A DNA stretch of 61,157 nucleotides, taken from positions 1 to 61,157 of the forward strand of contig JBHGAV010000021.1 in the NCBI GenBank assembly GCA_041946685.1, read 5' to 3'. Each line of letters starts with the position of its first letter. Positions within the stretch are counted from its first letter, which is position 1. The stretch comes from JBHGAV01 sp041946685 (lineage in GTDB: Bacteria; Acidobacteriota; Terriglobia; Bryobacterales; Bryobacteraceae). The position numbers were made by a program, and so were the translations under genes. The notes beneath the pieces are model-generated. The model searched no databases and was not told where the DNA came from. It was given only the letters and a program-made list of their open reading frames with translations. Positions 17,264-24,836 of the stretch are shown piece by piece.

Positions 17264-18431
17264 AGTCCGAGGGAAGCCGCGGCTCTCGCGGGATGGCGGC
17301 AGACAACGCTCCAACCTTCCGGGAGCGGTAGGAGAAGAGCAGCCTGAGGACGGCCGTCCGGCTCCGGCCCAAGTCACGGTAATAGAGCTTGCCGTCAAGA
17401 GCCTTGCAGCCGCGGCTCGCCTTCATCGCGTAGAGCAGCTTGCCGAAGTAGACTCTGCGATGGCCCGCGGCAATGCTGTCCCGGATGGGCCGGTTGTAGC
17501 CAAGGTTGAAATACACGGCGCCGGGCCGGGCGCGCGCCTTGTCAATGCCTATTATCGGCAAGTAGAGGGACTCGTCGTCCTTCACGCCGACCAGCACGCC
17601 GACGGGCTCGCCATCGATGCTGGCCACATAGATCAGTGCCCTTGCGCCGAGACGAGACTTGAGACGCTCGAGGAAGCGCGGATCAAAGGGGAACGGCCTC
17701 CGGTTGAGACGCCGGTAGTGCGAGTCCAGGAGCCGGTGCAGACGATCCCCGTAACGGGTGGGGTCTTCGATCTGTTCGATCACCACACCATTCCTGTTTC
17801 CATGATTGACCTCCCTGCTGAGGTTCTTGGCCGTGGCGGGGTGCGTTGCCCTCAGGTGCCGGCGGAATTCCTCGAACGTCTTCCAGGCGATGTCCAGATA
17901 GGCTGTGGGCATCTCCCTGGTGTGGATGTAACCCCGCGCCCCAAGCACTCCCCGTAACGGCGAGCCATTGCAGGGAACCTCACGGAAGCAGAGCGTCCAA
18001 CGGTTCTCTTTGGCTGTCTCTTCCAGGGCCTGAACAACAGCATTCATCAGTGGCCCGCGCTCACAGGAAGGAGTTCCGCCGTCCACCAGGACAGGCCCGG
18101 CGACGCCAATGCGAGTTCCGCAAACCAGCGCAGGCAGGGTGCTGAGCCCCAACCGCCTCGCAAGCGCCGTGAACCGGCCGAAGAGTGCATGGTCCAGGTC
18201 GATCACGTCGCCGGACAGCTCGTGAACACGGCCCACGGCGGCAGCCACGAGGCCGGCGGGACCGCGCGCCACCACGTATTGGCAGCGCGTCTCGGGAACC
18301 GCGCAGTCTTCGAGCGTCCTTAGCCAGGCATGGCTGGTGGCGACACTGCTCCCCGCCAGCCTGTCCCATTCCGACGCGTCTATCTCGGTGATACTCCGGG
18401 CCCGCTCGATTGAGACGCGGACCGAGCCCAC
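17253..18431 (-). CDS. FemAB/GNAT-like acyltransferase
   Basis: The 392-residue protein has an N-terminal half with WDRLAGSSVATSHAWLRTLED and a C-terminal acyltransferase fold (LIYVASIDGEPVGVLVGVKDD, YFNLGYNRPIRDSIAAGHRRVYFGK). This matches the peptidoglycan-biosynthesis FemAB-like and exosortase-associated acyltransferases. Such enzymes transfer an aminoacyl or acyl group to a cell-wall or glycan precursor. The ATP-grasp gene follows with an 11-base overlap. A cysteine pair in the C-terminal part (SRGCKALDGKLYY) is near the predicted active cleft but has no known role. The start lies in a 186-base divergent spacer. Confidence 0.8.
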   Translation of the reverse strand: MGSVRVSIERARSITEIDASEWDRLAGSSVATSHAWLRTLEDCAVPETRCQYVVARGPAGLVAAAVGRVHELSGDVIDLDHALFGRFTALARRLGLSTLPALVCGTRIGVAGPVLVDGGTPSCERGPLMNAVVQALEETAKENRWTLCFREVPCNGSPLRGVLGARGYIHTREMPTAYLDIAWKTFEEFRRHLRATHPATAKNLSREVNHGNRNGVVIEQIEDPTRYGDRLHRLLDSHYRRLNRRPFPFDPRFLERLKSRLGARALIYVASIDGEPVGVLVGVKDDESLYLPIIGIDKARARPGAVYFNLGYNRPIRDSIAAGHRRVYFGKLLYAMKASRGCKALDGKLYYRDLGRSRTAVLRLLFSYRSRKVGALSAAIPREPRLPSDYAF

Positions 18432-18588
18432 ATCGCCCCCCTATGCGTTTGATTCTACATCGTCTTGCGGGGGCGCCGTCCGCTGGGGACGCAATCGGGA
18501 CAACGGGACCTTGTTCCCCGCGAAGCGGCTTGTATCTGTTCGTCTTCTCTCCTCGGATTGGCCATATCGGCAAAGGCCGCAGTTCCGC

Positions 18589-18594
18589 TAGAAT
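18589..18594 (+). promoter_or_regulatory. Possible -10 element for the S55 peptidase gene
   Basis: TAGAAT in the context CCGCTAGAAT lies 23 bases before the ATG at 18618. The matching -35 is weak, so this is a tentative call. Confidence 0.3.
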
Positions 18595-18617
18595 GAAGGG
18601 CAGGACGCGTAGCCCGC

Positions 18618-20387
18618 ATGCGGTTTCTGGCCATCCTGCTGATGACGGCGCCTTTGTACGCGCAGACCGGCCTGTTTCCGCTCGCTGAAGTCCGTCCCGG
18701 CATGCAGGCGACGGGCCGAACTGTCTTCTCCGGCAGCCGGATTGAAGAGTTCCAGGCCGAGATCCTGGGCGTGCTGGAGAACGCCGGTCCCAGGCAATCA
18801 CTCATTCTCGCCAGGCTCTCCGGCGGACCGCTCGCTTCAACGGGGGTGCTTCAGGGCATGAGCGGCAGCCCGGTCTATATTGACGGGCGGCTGGTGGGGG
18901 CGGTAGCGATGACGTTCGCTTACTCCAAGGAGCCGATTGCCGCGCTGCGGCCCATCGAGGACATGCTCAGTGCCGGCGCCCGGGAGCCGGAACGGCGAGT
19001 GCGCGCGCGGGCATCGCTCGCCGACACCGACCTGACGCTGGCGCTGGAGCCTGCCTCCTCTGTGCTGGCGGGCGGGATGCGGCTGGTGGACGTCGCCACA
19101 CCAGTCAGTTTCGGCGGCTTCACAAGGAACTCGCTGGAACAGTTCGGACCCAGACTCCGGGCGCTGGGGCTGGAGCCGCAACAGGGCATCGCCGGGGGCG
19201 GCAGGCTGAAGCCGGGCCTCGGCGACCCGAAGACGCTCGAGCCGGGCTCCATGATCAGCGTGCAGCTTCTCACGGGCGACATGAGCGTCTCGGCCGACGG
19301 CACGGTGACCTACATCGACGGCACCCGCGTATACGCCTTCGGCCACCGGCTGCTGGCGCTGGGCAGCACGGACATTCCTTTTGCCCGCTCCGACGTGATC
19401 ACGCTGGTCCCCAATCTTTCCAGCTCCTTCAAGATCTCGGTGCCCCGGGAATGGATGGGAACCATCCGCGCGGATCACAGCACGGGAGTGTCGGGAGAGG
19501 TCGGGCGCAAGGCGGCCATGATTCCATTCACGATCGCCGTCACCTCGCATTCCGGGACCCAGGCCGAGGCCAGGCGGCAGGTGTACACGATGGAAATGGT
19601 CAACGACGGAGTGTTGAGTCCGCTACTGGTGCAGATGGCGCTCGCCTCCACAATCGAGGCGACCGAGCGGGCCGTGGGAAACTCGACTCTTGCCGTCCGC
19701 GGCGAGATACGGTTTGAGGAGAACGCGACGCCGATACGGCTCAACAACACCTACGCCGGCGAGGCGGGGCTTCCGCAGATGGCCTCACTGGCGGCCGCGA
19801 CGCCGCTGGCCTACGCGCTGCAAAGCGGATTCGACGGGCTGCGCCGCCTCAGGGGGATCGACATCGAGGTGGACTCGTATCCCGAGCGGCGCCAGGCGCA
19901 GATCGACCAGGTATGGACGAGCGGACGCGAAGTGCATCCGGGCGGCACGGTGGAATTGCACGTGGTGCTGACCGGGCCGAGTGGGGCGGAGATGAGCCGC
20001 AAGGTTTCCTACAGGGTGCCCATCGGCGCGGCGACGGGCCCGTTGTACTTCACGGTGGCAGACGGGAGCACGGCCAACATGGCCGAGTACCGGCAGCTTC
20101 TGGTGTCGCCTCCGCGGTCGCCCTCGCAACTGGTTGCGTTTCTAAATTCGTTGCGGAGCAACACCAGCGCCCACGTGCGGGTGTGGCGCGCGCAGCCCGA
20201 CTTCGACGTGCAGGGCGAGAGATTCCCCTCTCCGCCGCCGTCTGTGGAGCAGATCCTGGCCCGTTCCCAGGCCGGCGTCGGCGCCACGATGCTTTCGCGA
20301 GACGCCAAGGTGGGAGAGATCGAGATCGAATCCGGGGGGATGGTGGTGTCGGGCTCGAAGACGGTGCAAGTGGAAATCAAGGAATGA
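18618..20387 (+). CDS. Secreted SpoIVB-like S55 peptidase domain protein
   Basis: The 589-residue protein has a signal peptide (MRFLAILLMTAPLYAQ). Residues 77-96 read TGVLQGMSGSPVYIDGRLVG, the serine-protease motif of SpoIVB, with Ser82 as the likely nucleophile. The histidine motif YAFGHRL (His243) comes about 160 residues later. In SpoIVB the order is the reverse, with histidine before serine. The C-terminal half is beta-rich and may bind ligand or partner proteins. It probably acts in the periplasm. The next gene starts inside its stop codon (ATGA), so the two are co-translated. The substrate is unknown. Confidence 0.82.
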   Translation: MRFLAILLMTAPLYAQTGLFPLAEVRPGMQATGRTVFSGSRIEEFQAEILGVLENAGPRQSLILARLSGGPLASTGVLQGMSGSPVYIDGRLVGAVAMTFAYSKEPIAALRPIEDMLSAGAREPERRVRARASLADTDLTLALEPASSVLAGGMRLVDVATPVSFGGFTRNSLEQFGPRLRALGLEPQQGIAGGGRLKPGLGDPKTLEPGSMISVQLLTGDMSVSADGTVTYIDGTRVYAFGHRLLALGSTDIPFARSDVITLVPNLSSSFKISVPREWMGTIRADHSTGVSGEVGRKAAMIPFTIAVTSHSGTQAEARRQVYTMEMVNDGVLSPLLVQMALASTIEATERAVGNSTLAVRGEIRFEENATPIRLNNTYAGEAGLPQMASLAAATPLAYALQSGFDGLRRLRGIDIEVDSYPERRQAQIDQVWTSGREVHPGGTVELHVVLTGPSGAEMSRKVSYRVPIGAATGPLYFTVADGSTANMAEYRQLLVSPPRSPSQLVAFLNSLRSNTSAHVRVWRAQPDFDVQGERFPSPPPSVEQILARSQAGVGATMLSRDAKVGEIEIESGGMVVSGSKTVQVEIKE

Positions 20388-22633
20388 GACGCTGGCTTGG
20401 CTTGCTGTCGATGTGGATGCTTGCGCCGGGGGCGTTTCCGGCGGGCACGGTCGCCTGGGAACTGAACAACTACGGCGACTTCATCCGGGGGCGCTTCACG
20501 GGGATCTCTCTGAGCCGCGACGGCCGGCTCCGTCTGGCGCCCAGGACCGAGACCCTGTTCGCCTCCGACCAGCCGGTGATCTGGAGCCTCGTGCAAGGCG
20601 CGGACGGGACGCTTTACGCCGGCACGGGGCACCGCGGACGGGTCTTCCGGATCGACAAAGCCGGCAAGAGCACGGTTCTGTGGACCTCGGACCAGCCGGA
20701 GGTGTTTGCCCTGGCGCTGGACGCCAAAGGGGTGCTCTACGCGGCCACCTCGCCCAACGGCAAGGTGTACCGCATCCAGGACGGAAAGGCGGAGGAGTTC
20801 TTCTCGCCCAAGTCCACCTACATCTGGTCTCTCGCCTTCGGCAAGGACGGGGCGTTGTACGTGGGGACGGGCGATCAGGGCACGATCTTCAGGGTGGACT
20901 GGACGGGAAAAGGCGAGGTGTACTACGAAACGGGTCAGGCTCATGTGACCTGCCTGGCCGTCGACGCCAAGGGCCGGCTGCTGGCGGGTAGCGAGCCTAA
21001 CGGAATTCTGTACCGCATCGAGGGGAGGGGGCGCGCTTTCGTGCTTTACGACGCCAGCCTGCCCGAGGTCAGGGCAATCAGCACGACCGCCGACGGGACC
21101 ATCTACGCCGCAGCGCAGGGCGGGGCGAGCATGCGCCGCGCACTGTCACCGGCGCCGAGCTTTCCGGCGACTCCGGCCGCAGGCGGGGTGACGGCCACGT
21201 CGACTTCGGTAACCGTGACCGAGGACATGACGCAAGGAGGCATTGAACTGAAGCCAAGGGCGGAACCCGCCAAGCCTGCGGCCGCCGCCACCCCGCAGGT
21301 CACGGCACAGTTCGCTCCGGTCTCGGATTTTCCCGGCGTGGAAAAGTCGGCGTTGTACAAGATACTGCCCGACAACACGGTGGAGACGCTGTGGAGTTCG
21401 AAGGACGAGAACGTTTATGACCTGGTCCAGTCGGGGGATCACATTGTTTTCTCGACCGATGCTCTGGGCAGGGTGCACCGGCTGGGCCCCGATGGCAAAG
21501 TCACGTTGCTGGTGCAAACCAACGAGGGCGAGGTGACGCGGCTCGTTCCGAGCCCCGCCGGCCTGCTGGCCGCGACGGGCGATCTGGGCAAGATTTTCCT
21601 TCTCCAGCAGGACACGGGGACGAGCGGGACCTTCGAGTCGCCCGTGCACGACGCCGGGACGGTGGCGCGATGGGGCCGCCTGAGCTGGCTGGCCGAGACC
21701 TGCCCCGGCTGCGGCCTGGTGTTCCGCACGCGCACGGGGAACTCGCTGCGGCCCGATCCGACCTGGAGCGAGTGGAGCGGACCGCTGAAGGATCCGGCCG
21801 GGAGCCAGATCGCCAGTCCGAACGCCCGCTACGTGCAGTGGCAGGCGGAGTTCACCGGCTCGTCGGGCGCATCACCCATATTGGACAGCGTTACGCTGGC
21901 GTATCTCCCGCAAAATACCGCGCCTTCGGTCAGAAACATCACCGTCTCCACAGTGTCGGGGACGACGGCCCCCAAGCCCCCGGCGACTCAGGCTGTTACC
22001 AGCTCCTACAGCATCACCGTCACGGCGGACGGTTCCGATACTGGGCCGGCGACTTCGGCCGGCACGCCCACGCAGCCGCTGGCGCGCAGCGCGGTGCGCC
22101 AGCTACAGATCTCCTGGCTTGCCGACGACCCCAACAATGACCGGCTGACCTTCTCGGTCCATTTCCGCGGGGAGGGCGAGAGAGAGTGGAAGCTCATCAA
22201 GGCGAACTTGTCCGACTTCTCTCTCACCCTGGACGGCGACATCCTGGCCGACGGCAAGTACTTCTTCCGGGTCACCGCGTCCGACCTGCCGAGCAATCCC
22301 GGCTCAACGGCCAAGGAGGCGGAACTAATCAGCCCGCCCGTGCTGGTCGACAATACCCCGCCCCTGGTCACGGCGGGCGCACCAAGACAGGCAGGCAACG
22401 GCGTGGAGATCGAATTCGAGGCGGCCGACGCGGCCAGCCCTCTGCGGCGGGCAGAGTATTCGGTGGACGCAGGGGTCTGGACCCCCGCCGAGGCCGGCGA
22501 CGGCATCTTTGATTCGCTCAAAGAACGCGTGGTGGTGCGGCTGGACAAGCTCATTCCCGGGGAACACCTGGTGGTTCTTCGAGTGTACGATTCGGCGGAG
22601 AACGCCGGCCTTGCCAAAGTCGTCCTGAGGTAG
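20384..22633 (+). CDS. Secreted beta-propeller protein with fibronectin-like C-terminus
   Basis: The start is the ATG overlapping the upstream stop; the signal peptide MRRWLGLLSMWMLAPGAFPAG follows. The 749-residue product opens with at least six short propeller blades (motifs such as ADGTLYAGTGHRGRVFRID and DGALYVGTGDQGTIFRVD). A Pro/Ala/Thr-rich linker follows, then two more blades and a C-terminal half of Ig- or fibronectin-like strands (DGKYFFRVTASDLPSNP). A CPGC pair sits near the middle. Nothing suggests an enzyme; it is likely a binding or scaffold protein. It is coupled to the S55 peptidase gene and abuts the methyltransferase gene. Confidence 0.8.
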   Translation: MRRWLGLLSMWMLAPGAFPAGTVAWELNNYGDFIRGRFTGISLSRDGRLRLAPRTETLFASDQPVIWSLVQGADGTLYAGTGHRGRVFRIDKAGKSTVLWTSDQPEVFALALDAKGVLYAATSPNGKVYRIQDGKAEEFFSPKSTYIWSLAFGKDGALYVGTGDQGTIFRVDWTGKGEVYYETGQAHVTCLAVDAKGRLLAGSEPNGILYRIEGRGRAFVLYDASLPEVRAISTTADGTIYAAAQGGASMRRALSPAPSFPATPAAGGVTATSTSVTVTEDMTQGGIELKPRAEPAKPAAAATPQVTAQFAPVSDFPGVEKSALYKILPDNTVETLWSSKDENVYDLVQSGDHIVFSTDALGRVHRLGPDGKVTLLVQTNEGEVTRLVPSPAGLLAATGDLGKIFLLQQDTGTSGTFESPVHDAGTVARWGRLSWLAETCPGCGLVFRTRTGNSLRPDPTWSEWSGPLKDPAGSQIASPNARYVQWQAEFTGSSGASPILDSVTLAYLPQNTAPSVRNITVSTVSGTTAPKPPATQAVTSSYSITVTADGSDTGPATSAGTPTQPLARSAVRQLQISWLADDPNNDRLTFSVHFRGEGEREWKLIKANLSDFSLTLDGDILADGKYFFRVTASDLPSNPGSTAKEAELISPPVLVDNTPPLVTAGAPRQAGNGVEIEFEAADAASPLRRAEYSVDAGVWTPAEAGDGIFDSLKERVVVRLDKLIPGEHLVVLRVYDSAENAGLAKVVLR

Positions 22634-23977
22634 ATGCCGCCGCCCATGCCCGCCGGATCGGCACGCGCAGCGCGCAGAAATCAGGACTTCCTCCGGGAGT
22701 TCGAGAGGAAAGGCTGGTACCACAGCTTCGAACTGCCGGACGGCGAGCGGATCGACGGCTTCATAAGCCTGGACACGCTGCGGGAAAGATACCGGCGTTT
22801 CCCCATCCCCGAGGACCTGACAGGCCGGCGCGTGTTGGACATCGGGGCCTGGGACGGCTGGTTCAGCTTCGAAGCCGAGAGGCGGGGGGCCGCGGTCACG
22901 GCGATCGACTGCGTCGAGTATGCCACCTTCCGCCGGCTGCATCAGAAGCTGGCTTCGAAGGTGGACTACCGTATCGTGGACCTGTTCGACCTGGCCGGCG
23001 CAGGGCTTGGAACCTTCGATTACGTCTTCTTCCTGGGAGTGCTCTATCACCTGAAACATCCTCTGCTGGGGCTGGAAACGGTGTGCGCACTCACCCGTGA
23101 GATCGCCCTGGTGGACTCCTTCGTCACCGACGGCGATACGTGGCAAGAGCACCCGGACGAGCTGCCCGCAATGGAGTTTTACGAGACGGACGAGCTTGCG
23201 GGCAGGCTCGACAACTGGTACGGGCCGAGCGTTTCATGCCTGCTGGCTCTGTGCCGCGCCGCCGGGTTCGCGCGGGTCGAACTGTTGCATGCCCAGGGAC
23301 ACCTCGCGTCGGTGGCCTGCTACCGGCGGTGGGAACCGGTTCCGGCCGGGGGACTCCGGCCGGCTCCTCGCCTGGCCAGCGCGGTGAACCACGCGGACTT
23401 CGGGATCAACTTCACGGCGCGGCGCGATCAGTACGTGACTTGCTGGTTCTCGTGTGAGCGGGAGACTCTGCAACGGGAGGATCTGCGCCTGGAGGTGGGC
23501 GGATTCGGCGCACCGGCGCTGTACGTGAAGCGGGAGGACGGCTCGAGCTGGGCCGCGAATTTCCGCCTGCCGCCGGGACTGGAGCCGGGCTGGAAGGAGG
23601 CGCGGCTGCGGCTGGCGGATACGCCGTTCGGAGACTCGCTCCGGATCGCTGTGGATGTCCCACTCAACGCCGGGTTGCTGGGCATCCGCGAGGTGTGTGA
23701 CGGCGTCACTTGGGATCGGGACACACTCAGAGGAAAGGTCCTGAGCCTGTGGGTCGCCGGCCTCGGCGAGAACGCCGACCGGAGCAACGTGCGGATTTGG
23801 CTGGGCGAGGTCCGGCTCAGGGTGGACTACGTCAGCGAGCCCGACGGAGACGGCTTCCGGCAGCTCAATGCGGCGGCGCCGGAAGGATTCGAACCGGGCG
23901 CGTATTCACTGAGGGTGGAATTCGGCGCGGCCGCCGTCACGCATGCGTCACCGGTGCGGGTGACCGGCGTGCGCTAA
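22634..23977 (+). CDS. Class I SAM-dependent methyltransferase with extra C-terminal domain
   Basis: The ATG follows the preceding TAG directly. Residues 1-250 of this 447-residue protein form a CmoB/DUF1698-like methyltransferase: the SAM loop LDIGAWDGWFSFEAERRGA (motif I), then VDLFDL and YVFFLGVLYHLKHPLLGLE, typical of this branch. The remaining 200 residues have beta strands and repeated hydrophobic turns (CWFSCERE, PALYVKREDG, GTWKEARLRL-like) that are not part of the methyltransferase fold. No tRNA-specific features are evident, so it may methylate a sugar or small molecule. It belongs to the operon starting with the S55 peptidase. Confidence 0.8.
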   Translation: MPPPMPAGSARAARRNQDFLREFERKGWYHSFELPDGERIDGFISLDTLRERYRRFPIPEDLTGRRVLDIGAWDGWFSFEAERRGAAVTAIDCVEYATFRRLHQKLASKVDYRIVDLFDLAGAGLGTFDYVFFLGVLYHLKHPLLGLETVCALTREIALVDSFVTDGDTWQEHPDELPAMEFYETDELAGRLDNWYGPSVSCLLALCRAAGFARVELLHAQGHLASVACYRRWEPVPAGGLRPAPRLASAVNHADFGINFTARRDQYVTCWFSCERETLQREDLRLEVGGFGAPALYVKREDGSSWAANFRLPPGLEPGWKEARLRLADTPFGDSLRIAVDVPLNAGLLGIREVCDGVTWDRDTLRGKVLSLWVAGLGENADRSNVRIWLGEVRLRVDYVSEPDGDGFRQLNAAAPEGFEPGAYSLRVEFGAAAVTHASPVRVTGVR

Positions 23978-23980
23978 CAT
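23975..23980 (+). promoter_or_regulatory. Possible -10 element for uppP
   Basis: GCTAACAT places TAACAT 17 bases before the uppP ATG, overlapping the end of the methyltransferase gene. No clear -35 is seen; read-through from upstream is equally plausible. Confidence 0.25.
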
Positions 23981-23997
23981 AGCAGGTTCGTCCCTAC

Positions 23998-24822
23998 ATG
24001 CCTCTCTATCAAGTGGTTGTTCTCGCGGTGGTCCAGGGAATCACGGAATTCCTGCCGATCAGCAGCTCGGCGCACCTGGCGCTTGCGCCCTGGCTGTTGA
24101 AGTGGCCCGACCAGACGCTGGTCTTTGACATCGCGCTGCATTTCGGAACGCTGGCCGCGGTACTGCTGTATTTTTGGCGCGATTGGGTGCAGATCGCCGC
24201 CCAGGGCTTCGGCCTGAAGTGGGGCGGCGACGAAGAGCTCCGGCGGAATCCAAGACTGCTCTGGCTGATGGCGGCGGCGACCGTGCCGGTGGGCATCGCC
24301 GGGCTGACGCTGGAGAGCTACGCCGAGAACGTCTGGCGCCACAACCGGCTGTTGATCGGAGGAATGCTGATCGGCATCGGGCTGCTGATGCTCGTGGCCG
24401 AGAAGGTCGGCAAGCGGTCGAGAGGAATCGCGCAGATTACGTTTCTTGACGCCATGTGCGTGGGAGTGGCCCAGGCCGTCTCCGTCATCCCGGGCACCTC
24501 GCGGAGCGGAATCACGATCACGGCCGGGATGTTTCGCAATCTGGACCGCGCGGCGGCGGCGCGGTTCTCCTTCCTGATCGCGACACCGGCGATCGGGGCG
24601 GCGGCAGCCAAGGCGTTCTGGGACTTGTGGGAACGTGGCGGGGTCCCTGCGGGAATGCGGTTCCCCTTCGCCCTGGGGATCGTGCTGAGCGCCCTGGCCG
24701 GCTGCGCCGTCATCGCCGCCCTGCTCCGGTATCTGCGGAGCCACACCTTGAAGTTCTTTGTGTACTATCGGATTGTTTTTGGCATAATAGTGATAGCTCT
24801 GGCCACGATCCTCCGCTACTAA
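23998..24822 (+). CDS. uppP: Undecaprenyl-diphosphatase UppP (BacA)
   Basis: This 274-residue polytopic protein contains the two family signatures: QGITEFLPISSSAHL near the N-terminus and PGTSRSG in the middle. It removes a phosphate from undecaprenyl pyrophosphate to regenerate the lipid carrier used for peptidoglycan and surface polysaccharides, acting at the periplasmic face of the inner membrane. About eight membrane helices are visible, the normal number. High expression gives bacitracin tolerance in other bacteria. The ftsK start lies five bases after its stop, so the two are probably co-transcribed. Confidence 0.97.
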   Translation: MPLYQVVVLAVVQGITEFLPISSSAHLALAPWLLKWPDQTLVFDIALHFGTLAAVLLYFWRDWVQIAAQGFGLKWGGDEELRRNPRLLWLMAAATVPVGIAGLTLESYAENVWRHNRLLIGGMLIGIGLLMLVAEKVGKRSRGIAQITFLDAMCVGVAQAVSVIPGTSRSGITITAGMFRNLDRAAAARFSFLIATPAIGAAAAKAFWDLWERGGVPAGMRFPFALGIVLSALAGCAVIAALLRYLRSHTLKFFVYYRIVFGIIVIALATILRY

Positions 24823-24836
24823 GCGGAATGGGTTTT
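24813..24836 (+). terminator. Weak terminator-like hairpin between uppP and ftsK
   Basis: CCGCT-ACTA-AGCGG forms a five-base-pair stem, followed after six bases by TTTTTT. The thymine run is within codons 2-4 of ftsK. The stem is short and the gap to the T-run is long, so it would be a partial terminator at most. Confidence 0.3.

Noticed and set aside
7944..18431. A PEP-CTERM substrate protein in the exosortase region
   Set aside because: The C-termini of all proteins in the window were read; none ends with a VPEP-hydrophobic-arginine tail.
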